DNA of 64,000 nt from positions 1,240,001-1,304,000 of the forward strand of contig OZ037854.1 of assembly GCA_964035575.1 (NCBI GenBank), given 5' to 3'. Position 1 is the stretch's first letter. Each line of letters begins with the position of its first letter. Under the pieces are notes generated by a model. The model ran no database searches, was not told the origin of the DNA, and saw only the letters and a program-made list of their open reading frames with translations. The stretch comes from Rhynchopus sp. YZ270_cl-10. Its lineage: Eukaryota; Euglenozoa; Diplonemea; Diplonemida; Diplonemidae. A program made the translations under genes and the position numbers. This document shows, in pieces, positions 11,133 through 21,780 of the stretch.

Positions 11133-13166
11133 ATGAGAAGGTGTGCTATGCTCGCAGTGGCGGCGCTTGCCGTGCACAGTGCGTCGGGGACGTCTGCGCC
11201 GTACTTCCACGCAACGGAGGGTGCCTTCGATGCGTGGATGGGTGCGGGTGGACAGCGCATTGGGGAGAAGGATTCGTTCCCCGAGAAGCGGATGAAGATT
11301 GCACGCCGTGCGGCACAGTGGGGTGCGGAGCAGCTGAAGGATGTGGACTCGATCTACAACATCAAGTCGTGGGTGGCGCGTGCGTCTGGCATTGGTATGT
11401 GCACACACAGTTTGTTTGCTTTGTTCTCCTGTTCTTGACACTTCTGCACACAGATGTGGGTGGTCTGCGTGACGACCTTGAGCGTATGGCAAAGGAGGAT
11501 GACGTGGCGACCTTCATCAAGACCGCACACGAGGCGTCCAAGAAGATGCACGCTGCACGCTCGGTATGCCTCACTCCCTCTCGCCTCTTCCCTCATTAAC
11601 CCACCTCCTCTCTTCCTTCACGTGACCTGACAACAGACGAAGACTGTGACCGGGGCTGACGACTACAAGTACTGGGGGTTCATTCCCCTTGAGAAGGGAA
11701 ACATCCTCCCGAACGGTGTGCCTGTGACATGGGAGAACAAGGACTGCAAGAAGAACACCGCAACTGGAAAGTGGAACGCCGACAAGTCTGAGATTATTGT
11801 TGAGATCGAGTCCAGCGAGTGTGGTCTTCTCCACGTGGGTGACTTCTACATGCTTGCGACCACTGAGGGTGTGCACTTTGTCACAATCAACGACCTGTCG
11901 AAGAAGTCGACCACAAACTGGAAGGTGCACGACAACACCACTGCAGTGATGCACGACCTCGAGGTGCGTGGTATCCGCATCCTTGCCATGCCCCACGACG
12001 AGGCCACCACCCTCGAGAACCTCATGCAGACCATCGACCTCTTCCTCCAGCCCAACGATGGCAAGTACCCCGACTATCCGTCTGACGAAGCCATGAAGAA
12101 GAACGTCGACTTCCTGACCCACTACACCAAGCAGAAGCCCTTCATGGTGGAGCGTAAGTCGCGTGCCGCCCTTAACATCGACTCCGACCTGATCCAGACA
12201 GGAGATATGTTCGCCATCCTCCGTCTTGACGGACTGGACCCCATGATCGCCTGGGCGATGGGATCTGTCACTGGCCACACTACCGTTGCTATCCGTGACA
12301 CGAACAACACCCTTCACGTCTGTGAGAGCACTGCCAAGACGGCGTACTGGCCTGTGGACGGCATCCAGTGCACACCGTGGCCGTTGTGGCTGGAGCAGGC
12401 AACCGTGGCTGGGTTCAACATGGTGTGGGTGCCGATGGCCCCTGAGATCCGTGCCAAGCTCGACGTGTCCAAGATGTGGGACTGGGCCAACACGAACGTC
12501 GGTCTTGAGTACGGATACACCACACTGCTGTGGGGATGGATCGACACTGTGCAGAACAACTACCCTTGCCTGCCCCCGGACTTCACTCACTGCCTTACCT
12601 ACAACATGGTTGAGCTGCTCTTCTCCGTTGGCCACCGCCTCGCACCCAAGGTTGTCGACCAGGTCTTCCTCCAGGCGTGGAACAAGCGTGTCAACGCAAC
12701 CGACCTCAGCCCTGATGAGATCTTCATGAAGATGGACCAGGCCCAGATCCCCCGCGAACAGCTCCCGGCTATGGTTGAGCAGGACTCGTGGAGCTACAAC
12801 ACGACCCGCTACGGCAAGCCTGCAGTGGGTCGCTCGCAGGTGTGCTGTGTGTTCGTGTGCAACATGTGGAAGGCAGGTGGTCTGTTCGGTGAGCACGAGG
12901 TCAACTGTGGTGAGTTCGGGCTCATGGACGACTACGTGCTCAGCATCTTCAACCCTGCCCTGACTGGCGACAACCGCCCTGAGGTGTGCAAGAAGGCCGA
13001 CCCCGAGAACGAGCTGTGCCAGCTTGTGGGACCGTACACTCTCAACCTGAACAACTTCAACAAGTCGAAGCCCATCTACACCCACATGAACGAGCACTGT
13101 GAGTCCTGGGCACCTGGTGTCGGCCCGAACTACTGGCCGGCTGACAAGGCTGACGGCACCTGCTAG
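11133..13166 (+). CDS. Secreted permuted papain-fold (NlpC/P60-like) protein, copy 2
   Basis: 633 residues from exons 11133-11394, 11454-11563 and 11637-13166 (introns 59 and 73 bp). The first exon and both introns are nearly identical to copy 1; exon 3 has diverged by scattered substitutions, mostly conservative. It carries the same signal peptide, the GD motif at about 313, GHTTVAI with His about 338, HVCEST, the Cys pair at about 527-528 in SQVCCVFVCNMWKAGG, and the C-terminal HMNEHCESW. Unlike copy 1 it lacks the VE insertion before LSP (ATDLSPDEI against ATGVELSPEEI). It was chosen as the clearest intact member. The upstream 50 bp (CCAAAGCCTTCCCACCC onward) are shared with copy 3 but not copy 1, so 2 and 3 share a later duplication boundary. 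Confidence 0.87.
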
Positions 13167-14050
13167 AACAATCCGAGTTCGGTACGTACGTATGTCGTGC
13201 TGAGCAAGGAAGGCAAATAAATGCCACCTCTTTTTATTCTATCGATACAGGAACGGACAAATGGCAGCTGATCTTCTTCTGAAATTAGAGAATTCTGTTT
13301 GCAGTGTTCTGATGTTCCCCTCTCCTTCCCTACTCCCCCCCTCGCACTGCTTTAGGAAAACACACCGCCCTTTTTTTTTTGTGTTTTTCATTGCGGGCTT
13401 TTGACTCCTTTTTTTGTTACGTACCCCTGTGCAGTGCGACACGTGGATTCACAACGAAACCTCTTGTAGGTCTCTGTACGTCCACATGTCACGCAGTCCT
13501 CAGAGGACGTCTAGTCACGTCTACTACTCACATGCCCCCTCTACCTATTTGCCTCTTGTGGACGTACGTCATGTTCTTTCTCTTTGAGGGTACATGAAAT
13601 GTTTTTATTGTTCAGTGCCTACTTCTACTTCCGGGTATGCGGTAACGGGTTTTGCAGCTTTTTCCCCTCTGGTTTCACAACCCGTTGCAGACACAGTTTT
13701 TTTTGTCCACAAATCTCCCCCCCTTTTTTTTTCTTTTTCCGTTCTTGGTAAATATCCCAAATATCCCAGCTAGATCTGGTGTTTCCACCCCCATACATTT
13801 TTTCCATTTTTTTTTTTAATTTTTGAAGGTTTCCAGCAAGCCTTATGTTCATCATACAAAGCTTTCATCTGTATGATGTGGCAGGGCATATCCAAAACAT
13901 TGCGGTCTGTGGGGCAAAAAAGCTCGAAAAAGTGTGCAAAATGCACTATCGGGGTTCCCAACCAAAGGAAACTGGGCAACCAACCAAACCAATATTTTAG
14001 AACAAGCAACGAGAGGCTAAGGTACAATTACGAAAAAAAAAAAATAATAA

Positions 14051-14123
14051 TAGTGGAGGTTCATCCTCGGGTGTCTACACTAATACAACAAAGTTTTTTC
14101 AAAAAAAAAAAAAAAAAAAAAAA
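14051..14123 (+). repeat. R1 short dispersed repeat, near-consensus copy
   Basis: Begins TAGTGGAGGTTCATCC, continues TCGGGTGTCTACACTAAT and ACAACAAAGTTTTTTC, then an A run of over 20. One of the best copies of the family. Confidence 0.7.
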
Positions 14124-14445
14124 ACCCCGTTTTTTCTTTTATCTGCCTGCGTCCTAAAAAAGGCGTTTGCACGTTTCCAACCCTCCCTTATCTTTGCGCT
14201 CTTCGGGTTTACCGCCCCTGCAAAAAATAATAAAAATGTGCTGTTCCTCCAAACCCAATTTTTTTCAAAAATACAAAGTCGTCCAAAAATAAACTGATAA
14301 ATAAAGCCAAAAAGCCTCTGTCTTTTTTTTAACTCATGGTGTTGCCTGAGTTTTGACATAGAAATGCTTTTTTGGAAAGTGAGGGGGGGTGACTCCTTCC
14401 TCCGACTTTATTTTTTGCTGCAAACTGTGTCAAAAAAAACCTATA

Positions 14446-14502
14446 CAGTGGAGCCCATCCTCGGGTATCTACACTAAATGCAAACCAAATTGTCTAAAAA
14501 GT
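14446..14502 (+). repeat. R1 short dispersed repeat
   Basis: CAGTGGAGCCCATCC, then TCGGGTATCTACACTAAA and GCAAACCAAATTGTC, then A-rich. Lies about 390 bp from the copy at 14051, same strand. Confidence 0.65.
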
Positions 14503-14970
14503 AAATTCTACGAGTGTGTTGTGATTTTTTTTTCTATTTTCATTTTGTTTCGGATTTCAAAGGTTCTACCTGGCTAGGGGGTGGGGGTGGGCAGCGAAGG
14601 GTTACATGGCGGTGATAAGGGCCCCCCTCCCTCCCTCTTCCTTTTGTTTTCAGGCTGAGTGGTTTTAGTTTGGGCTAAACAGCAAATGAAAGGGTGTTAA
14701 GGGAGGGCGTTACAGTACCACACAAAAGGTACAAAAGGGGATTTTATTTTTTTCATTTTTTTTTTTTGCGTTTTTTTGTTGTTGTAAAAATGTATCTTTT
14801 TCAGATGCAGGTCCAGCATATTAGCAAAAAAATCCTCTCCCCCCTTCCTCCCCTTTTGATTTGCAACATATCGGTGTTTGATGCAATGACCGATAACTCC
14901 CAAATTATCCCAACAGTGTATCGCCTATTCATGGAAGGGGAGGGGGGTTGGGGGGTCAAATGCCCTAGGG

Positions 14971-15084
14971 CACGGTGCGCTGGGCAGAGGATACCTGGTC
15001 AGATTGACCAGGTAATATGACCAGGTTTTGACCTGGTCAGATTTACCAGGTTTTCCTGGTCAGACCTCTGACCAGCGCACTGTG
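14971..15084. mobile_element. Short palindromic (MITE-like) element
   Basis: Ends are inverted repeats: CACGGTGCGCTGGGCAGAGG at the left against the reverse complement of CCTCTGACCAGCGCACTGTG at the right (18 of 20 match). The inside is a set of ACCTGGTCA units in both orientations. I see no clear target-site duplication. Confidence 0.5.
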
Positions 15085-15118
15085 GGTGATATGCACGAAT
15101 TGACAGTCCCTTATATTA

Positions 15119-15170
15119 AGGTTACCAAGTATGAGAGGTTTATGTCCATCTTATACGTGGTTCTGTTTTA
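15119..15170 (+). repeat. R2 short dispersed repeat, diverged
   Basis: GTTACCAAGTATGAGAGGTT followed by ATGTCCATCTTATA resembles the R2 pattern GTGACTAAGCACGAGAGG, CTTAGGTCCATCTTATAAAC. Confidence 0.4.
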
Positions 15171-15504
15171 CTATTTGGGCTAAGTCATAGATGTGCTATG
15201 CGAAGAGGGCGTCGTTTTTGTTCAGGTTTTTATTGGTGAGTGATATTCCAAAATGTTGCTTCAGGTGGCGTGCACACGTGTGCGTGCTGCCATGAAGCAA
15301 GTCTTTGGTCAGTCCCACCCATCCCCCATTGTCCAACCCATTAAAGCTCTGCCTCCCTCAAGTCTTTGTGTTACCTCCCTACCCCGTTAGGTTCCCAAAC
15401 GGTCCCCGAAGGGTGTGTCAATGATAAAAAAGAAAGTGATCTGCCTTTTGTGGTGCCAAAGCCTTCCCACCCCTACATTGCATGCAATAGAAACAACAAT
15501 ACAA

Positions 15505-17440
15505 ATGAGAAGGTGTGCTATGCTCGCAGTGGCGGCGCTTGCCGTGCACAGTGCGTCGGGGACGTCTGCGCCGTACTTCCACGCAACGGAGGGTGCCTTC
15601 GATGCGTGGATGGGTGCGGGTGGACAGCACCTTGGGGAGAAGGATTCGTTCCCCGAGATGCGGATGAAGATCGCACGCCGTGCGGCACAGTGGGGTGCGG
15701 AGCAGCTGAAGGATGTGGACTCGATCTACAACATCAAGTCGTGGGTGGCGCGTGCGTCTGGCATTGGTATGTGCACACACTTTGTTTGCTTTGTTCTCCT
15801 GTTCTTGACACTTCTGCACACAGATGTGGGTGGTCTGCGTGACGACCTTGAGCGTATGGCAAAGGAGGATGACGTGGCGACCTTTAAATCAAGACTGCAC
15901 ACGAGGCGTCCAAGAAGATGCACGCTGCACGCTCGGTATGCCTTACTCCCTCTCACCTCTTCCCTCCTATCCTCTTCGTTATCCCTTCCTCACACAGACG
16001 AAGCAAATTACGGCTGACGACTACAAGTACTGGGGGTTTATGCCCACTCAGAAGGGCAACATTCTCCCGAACGGTGTGCCTGTGACATGGGAACAAAGAC
16101 TGCAAGAAGAACACCGCAACTGGAAAGTGGAACGCCGACAAGTCTGAGATTATTGTTGAGATCGAGTCCAGCGAGTGTGGCCTTCTTCATATTGGTGACT
16201 TTTATGCGCTTGCGACCACTGAGGGTGTGCACCCTGTGACAATCAATGAATTGTCGAAGAAGTCGACCACAAACTGGAAGCTGCACGACAACACCACTGC
16301 AGTGATGCACGACCTCGAGGTGCGTGGTATCCGCATCCTTCCCTGAGGTGGGCAAGTACCCCGACTACCCGTCTGACGAAGCCATGAAGAGGAACGTCGA
16401 CTTCCTGACACGCTACTCCAACAGGCACTTTGAGGAACGCAAATCGCGCGAGCCTCTCGACATCGACTCCGACCTGATCCAGACAGGAGACATGTTTGCG
16501 GTGCTCCGTCTTGACGGACTGGACCCCATGATCTCTTGGGTGATGGGGTCTGCTAATGGACACACAACTATTGCTGTGCGTGACACGAACAACACCCTCC
16601 ACGTCTGTGAGAGCGCCTCCAAGAGCTCGTACTGGCCTGTGGACGGCATCCAGTGCACACCGTGGGCAACGTGGTACGACCAGATCACGAAGGGCGGCAA
16701 CAACGTGGTGTGGATCCCCATGCTCCCTGAGCTGCGTGAGTCCCTCGACGTGCCCAAGATGTGGGACTGGGCCAATGCCTGGGCTACGGCTTCCACAACA
16801 TGCTGTGGGGGTGGGTCGACACTGTGCAGAACAACTACCCCTGCATGCCCCCGGACTTCACCACATGCCTCACCTACAACACAGTCGAGCTGCTCTTCTC
16901 CGTTGGTCATCGCCTCGCACCCAAAGTTGTCGACCAGGTCTTCCTCCAGGCGTGGAACAAGCGTGTCAACGCAACCGACCTCAGCCCCGAAGGGATCTTC
17001 ATGAAGCTGGACGAGGCCCAGATCCCCCGCGAACAGCTCCCTGCAATGGTTGAGCAGGACTCATGGGACTATAATCTCACCCGTTTTGGGAACCCTGTGG
17101 TGGCGAAGTCGCAGGTGTGCTGTGTGTTCGTTTGCCAGATGTGGAAGGCGGGAGGTGCCTTTGGGGAGAAGGAGATCAACTGCGGAGAGTTCAGTCTGAT
17201 CGATGACTACGTACTGCCCTTCTTCAACCCTGCCCTGACTGGCGACAACCGCCCTGAGGTGTGCAAGAAGGCCGACCCCACAACCAGCTGTGCCAGCTTG
17301 TGGGGCCGTACACACTTACACTCGATCACGTCAACGCAACGAAGGCAACCTACTCCCACATGAACGAACGCTGTGAGTCCTGGAAGCAGGGACTAGGCCC
17401 GAACTACTGGCCTGCCGGAAAGCAAGACGGCACCTGTTGA
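15505..17440 (+). pseudogene. Secreted permuted papain-fold protein, copy 3 (dead)
   Basis: Third member of the family at 7087 and 11133. Exon 1 (15505-15766), intron 1 (15767-15823), exon 2 and intron 2 (15936-15997, GTATGC to CACAG) are still recognisable, and the final codons CESW...GPNYWP are retained before a TGA at 17438. It is broken: a 2-bp insertion in exon 2 near 15892, a 2-bp loss near 16090, a loss of about 70 bp near 16340 (the AMPHDE to LQPN segment), a loss near 16780 and a 1-bp loss near 17280 destroy the frame. The His and Cys motif regions remain visible in separate frames. Exon 1 is almost identical to copy 1 while exon 3 is much more diverged, which suggests recent gene conversion or duplication of the 5' part. 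Confidence 0.85.
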
Positions 17441-17629
17441 GGAAATCAGCATTGTTTTCGGTCCAATGTTTGGGTAGTTATGCCAGAAGGCACCGTGGGG
17501 TTTTCTTGCATTTTCCGTCTCATCTAGAAGGACGCGTAGAGGGAGAGGCTGTATTCATGGCGGTATCCCTTTGTGGATTTTTTCTCATTCATCCTTTGTT
17601 TTCGCCTTTTCGCTTTATTTTTGTGCTTT

Positions 17630-17695
17630 TATCCAGATGGCTGGCATCGTACAGTGGGTCAGTCGGTGCCTGCATCAAAAACAGTTTTTATTTTT
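17630..17695 (+). repeat. R4 dispersed repeat, copy 1
   Basis: TCCAGATGGCTGGCATCGTA, then a GTGGGTCAGTCGGTGCCTGC block and ATCAA. A close match lies at 63654-63716 on the same strand. Confidence 0.65.
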
Positions 17696-18289
17696 TACCC
17701 CCGATCCCTATGTGATCCCTGTGTTGCCGATTCAGGGCCACGTTTCCTTAGGATCTCACTTTTTACCCAAATAATGTTCTGCATTTGACTGCGCATTTGA
17801 AGCGCTTTTTTAGACTATGTTATGTTGAATTACAGATGTGCATGCACGTGACACATATTCATCTCACAACTGTTCTTTAGTTTTGCATTCCTTTTGATGT
17901 ATCTTTCGCGTGTATACTTTTTTTTGTTTTCTAAATTTAATGTCCTCGCTTTTGCGATCTCGTTTTGCAAGAAAAATAATTCCCTTTTTTGGTTGTCATT
18001 TGCACCAAACGTTTGTTTCCTTTGACGCAAACACAGTTTTGCTTTATTTTTGAACCTCTTTCCGTTAACATATCAACAGCATCCGCAGCAAAAACTCACA
18101 GCAGTTTCCCGGATTTCCTTTACCCTATTTGTTTTTTTTTCCACACAAAAACCTCCACAAAACAATACGAACCCTCCTTTGTTTCCCTTCATTCTTAGGT
18201 GACGTTTCATGTCTTTCATCTGTTCTGAAGCATCTACCTGCCTCCCAATCAAGGTCACCAATCGGTCCAGTTCGCTATCTGAGCCGGGA

Positions 18290-18600
18290 GTCGTATACGG
18301 TACGCGTCATAGGCCGGCTTTCTGGTCTTGGCGTTCTCTTCTTTGTACCGACATCCGCTTCGACACAGTTGTAACCCTGGACGTTTCGCGTCCGACATCG
18401 TGGACACGATGTTGCCCTGCACGTCGCGGGGCGGCCGGTTGCAGGACTCACCCATGCGGGTGTCCGCCACCGCCTGCGACACCAGGAACGCCACCGCGTC
18501 CGCGTGGAGGGGTCGCGGTGCCCGTCCTCCCGTGCGTCGGCACCCTGCCGAGCATATTGTCCAGGTTCAAACCAGACCCTGGAATGCGCCAGTCCGGAAT
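18290..18600. other. GC-rich island, possible gene remnant of unknown origin
   Basis: A sharply bounded GC-rich block in an AT-rich spacer. On the minus strand a GC3-rich open stretch of about 60 codons (including VADTRMGESCNRPPRDVQGN) has the composition of genes here, but it is interrupted and matches no family I know. Plus-strand readings are arginine/proline-rich and look like shadows. It may be a decayed gene fragment or a repeat piece. This is the only place where minus-strand coding seems possible. Confidence 0.3.
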
Positions 18601-18774
18601 TCGACCCTGTTGGTTAGAAACTTATCAGAAAACCTTTGTCTCATTACATTCTTGCTTTTTTGCTTTTCACATTTTTTTCTTGCTAAAATTTAAAAGGGCA
18701 AGAAAGGCAAGATTCAATTTTGCGTACATTCTACGCATCCCATTTACAGCTGAGTGAACAACTTTCCGCTCACA

Positions 18775-18813
18775 TATTTTCTTCTCCTCCCCACACCCAC
18801 ACCCACCACACAG
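18775..18813 (+). promoter_or_regulatory. Candidate acceptor site before the first SGNH hydrolase
   Basis: Pyrimidine/AC-rich tract ending CCACACAG at 18813, 15 bp before the ATG at 18829. It looks like a splice or trans-splice acceptor. Confidence 0.35.
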
Positions 18814-18828
18814 ACCCACACTCAAACG

Positions 18829-19671
18829 ATGGCAGTCCCTTTGCTGGTCTCCGCTGTGCTCTCTGGGGTGCCCTGTCATGGTGGGCTTGACTGCAACATC
18901 CACGGCTGGGATGGCTGGCGCTGTGCTGTGGACACTACTGCGCCGCTGCCTGCAGGGAGCTGCCACTATGCCGCACAGCAGACGAACACGACGTGCTCCT
19001 GCTCGTCCCCTGCGTGCACACCCACTGCTGACACACCGAAGAACGCCTCAGCCCTGCAGTACCTCATGATCGGCGACTCCGTCTCCATGGGCATGCAGAA
19101 GTACGTCAACGCGACCGTACTCGAGCACGGCTGGGAGCTGACACACAACCCCTCCAACGCAGACTCAACGAACCTCGGCGACCACTGCCTCGGCAACTGG
19201 ACAACCACAAACAGAAAGTGGGACGTCATCTCCTTCAACTTCGGCCTGCACGACATAGCCTACGACGCAGAGCGTCTCACAGCAGCACAGTACCACGACC
19301 TACTGACAAGCATTACCGCGAAGTTGGTCGCAAAGAGAACCGCAGATGGAACAAAGCTTCTGTGGGTACGCACCACACCTGTCCCGAACGTCGGAGGGTA
19401 CGACCCAACTGGGCCATGCAACGACACGAAAACGTGCATCAACCCACCAAGGAACAACAACGACGTTGTGCTCTACAACAGTATCGCTGACACTATCATG
19501 AAGGCGAACAACATCCCCTCTGTCGACATGTACACCTTCGTTGTCAACAAATGCGGTGGCGAAGGATACGAATTCTGCACCGGATTCCAACTCCCCTACA
19601 ACGTCCACTACACAACAGACGGCTGGACGAACCTTTCCTCGGTGATGTCGACCGCATTGCTGCAGCTCTGA
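18829..19671 (+). CDS. Secreted SGNH/GDSL-type hydrolase, copy 1
   Basis: 280 residues, single exon. The N terminus MAVPLLVSAVLSG is a short signal peptide. It is followed by a small Cys-rich module (residues 16-63, eight cysteines, spacing conserved in the paralogue at 22448). The hydrolase core then begins: LMIGDSVSMGM (block I, Ser 84), FNFGLHDI (137-143, the block III region, here His rather than the usual Asn before Asp), LLWVRTTPVP and NVHYTTDGW (His 260, block V). This is the pattern of SGNH esterases, which cleave acyl or acetyl esters, often on carbohydrates. Substrate is unknown. An upstream in-frame ATG at 18754 would bury the signal peptide, so 18829 is preferred. Many NxT/S sites fit secretion. 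Confidence 0.85.
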   Translation: MAVPLLVSAVLSGVPCHGGLDCNIHGWDGWRCAVDTTAPLPAGSCHYAAQQTNTTCSCSSPACTPTADTPKNASALQYLMIGDSVSMGMQKYVNATVLEHGWELTHNPSNADSTNLGDHCLGNWTTTNRKWDVISFNFGLHDIAYDAERLTAAQYHDLLTSITAKLVAKRTADGTKLLWVRTTPVPNVGGYDPTGPCNDTKTCINPPRNNNDVVLYNSIADTIMKANNIPSVDMYTFVVNKCGGEGYEFCTGFQLPYNVHYTTDGWTNLSSVMSTALLQL

Positions 19672-20245
19672 TGGAAAAAACTTTTTTTTGGGGGTCAGGA
19701 GATGTGCCCTAGTGTGTTTTGCGTCTGATCCCACAAAAGCGGTGAAAAAAATGCAAACGTTTTTTTGTTTTTTTTTGGGAAAGTTTTTCAAATCTTTCCC
19801 CCAAAACCCCCCTCATGTGTCTCACCATATTCGATGGCATCCCCCATCACGTGATATAACTTAACTGTTGTAGGTAAATGTGTGGGTTTCATTCCTTCTC
19901 TTGGGACTTGTCAAAATAAAAGAAAAACTTTTGCCATGATTCTTGTCTACAATGAATGTACCCACGATGTTATACCCCACAAACAGTATACTATTATATT
20001 ACCTCTGAGCAAATATGTTGCACACCGTACGTCTCTTTCAAAAGGAGATGAAAAGTGCGCCTCTGTGAGTCAAGTTAAGGGGGCCTTTAGGGAATGGGAG
20101 TTCCCTGTTTTGTTTCCCCCATGACTTATCGTTTTTTGATTAAAAAGACTCATTTTTACCAAACTATTCCCCCCCCCCTTTTTTTTGTTAGCAGTCTACG
20201 GGCAATGGCAGTCTGGAAAAAAACCCCCTTTTGTGTCCCCTAATA

Positions 20246-20292
20246 GGTACACAGAGAGAGGGTTTTGCATTTAAGTTTTCATTTTTTTTGGC
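20246..20292 (+). repeat. R2 short dispersed repeat, diverged
   Basis: GTACACAGAGAGAGGGTTTT followed by GCATTTAAGTTTTC resembles the variant at 45490 and 62556. Confidence 0.4.
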
Positions 20293-20430
20293 ATATTTTG
20301 CGACACGAAATAAAGCCCCCAAATAATTCAGAGATGTGTCGTTCTTTTTTTCAACACCCCTTATTGGTGTATCTGCAGCTGTGTGTAGGTGTGTGCGTTT
20401 TATTTTTTTTGAAGCGGGGAGAAAAAAAAA

Positions 20431-20484
20431 CAGTGGAGCTTAGGTGGCAACTACACTACTCCAAAATTATTTCAAAAGAAAAAG
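20431..20484 (+). repeat. R1 short dispersed repeat, diverged
   Basis: CAGTGGAGCTTAGGTGGCAA, then CTACACTACTCCAAAATTA and TTTCAAAAG. Same strand as other copies. Confidence 0.5.
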
Positions 20485-20593
20485 ACGACGATACGCAGTA
20501 CACACATCATACATGCGCTAGTGATGCTCTCTCGCTCTCTCTGTTTTGCCTGCATCTGCCCTTTTACGATTTGTCTGCTTTTTTTGTGGTTAA

Positions 20594-20683
20594 CCACCTG
20601 ATTTTTCCTGAACGTTGGTGGGGTTTGGTGGTACCACTTATCACCAAAACTTTACCAAATTTCAGGCAAAAAAAGTCAGGTGG
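20594..20683. mobile_element. Fold-back (MITE-like) element, copy 2
   Basis: Ends are inverted: CCACCTGATTTTTCCTGAA at the left, and TTTCAGGCAAAAAAAGTCAG with GTGG at the right. Same family as 10209-10309. Internal GGTGG/CCACC and TTTGGTG/CACCAAA pairs are also shared. Confidence 0.55.
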
Positions 20684-21780
20684 GCTAAGCCGCTGTATGG
20701 CTTAGTGCATTTCCCAACCTTTTCTTCGCTCTTTTTTTATGCTTTTTTATATACCTACAAAGCGTAGCTTAAAGGAGAAATAGGTCCTCCGATACGGTCG
20801 GTCCAATCACCCCCCTCCAAACAGGGTAATTGAGCCATCAGCAAAATCCTTTTTTTTTTTGGGGACACTAATCAATACCACCGTGGTTCACATCCCTTCA
20901 GGGTCCACACATACATACAGCACAGTACATAGTGTCCCCATCCCAACGTCTTCCTCTCTTTTGTCGTCTCCTTTGCGGGAAAAACACAAATTTTTTTTGA
21001 ACTCAAAATCGTGTAGGAGTGTTCTCGTCGTGTAATACAAACAAAAAAAAGCAACCCCCTTTTGTTCTGTAATGCATCACCACTGCAGGTGCAGTCGCAG
21101 ATATTAATATGCTAACAGGATGTGGCATGGCCGTGTTCCGACAGATGCGCCACGGCAGTGGAGTTTGCAACTCTCAAGCACTGAACGGTGTGGTTCTATA
21201 TATATCTGTTTCAACCTTTCTTGCTTCTCCTCGGTATCTGCAGAGAGCCCGTAGCGCCGTGTCTCGGCTTTGTTCTTCGCGCAGCACTGTGCACCCTTCA
21301 CTTCTGTGACAACATTGTCGCGGACACCCGACGTAGATCACCTTTCTACGTATGTCACTGGCCTGCTCAAGGAGGCACGATCATCTGGCGAATGCTTGTC
21401 GTCCCCTCTTCAGGGAGCGGGGTCCCGTTAGGTGAGCTTGGGTCGGCTGGGACGAAGGCGTTCCGACTCCCTTCTCCTCTCTTCCGAGCTCCACCACATC
21501 GAAATGCTCATGGCGATGTGCTCATTATTTTTTTGATGCTGTATGCTGTACCCTCTGTACCCCATCCATCTCCTTCGCCTGGTTGCACAGGAAACCCCCG
21601 TGCAGAGTCTTTGAACTCCACCCATTTGTGGTTTCAACTTTCCACGACCACTCCCCGTAGTCCCTTCCAAGCGCAGATAGCTCAACTTCTCTCTCCCCAC
21701 AGAGAGATTCACATTTTTTCCAAATCAGCTTTTCTTACAACCCTGCCATATGGCGGTTTCGTGCTACACTATACACCCCC

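Larger units (their letters stand above)
13167..15504. other. Spacer with repeats, no gene seen
   Basis: About 2.3 kb of AT-rich DNA with long A/T runs (for example A at 14101-14123). Contains R1 copies at 14051 and 14446, a palindromic element at 14971-15084 and an R2-like piece at 15119. No convincing ORF. Confidence 0.6.
17441..18828. other. Spacer with a GC-rich island, no intact gene
   Basis: About 1.4 kb. 17630-17695 is a dispersed piece shared with 63650-63716. 18290-18600 is unusually GC-rich (separate entry). The rest is T-rich. Confidence 0.5.
19672..21780. other. Spacer, no gene seen
   Basis: About 2.1 kb with long homopolymers, an R2-like piece (20246-20292), an R1 copy (20431) and a fold-back element (20594-20683). 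The 21188-21790 ORF shows no family resemblance and is probably chance. Confidence 0.5.

Noticed and set aside
18565-18580. GGTTCAAACC, a tRNA B-box-like sequence
   Set aside because: No A box at the right distance and no cloverleaf pairing.
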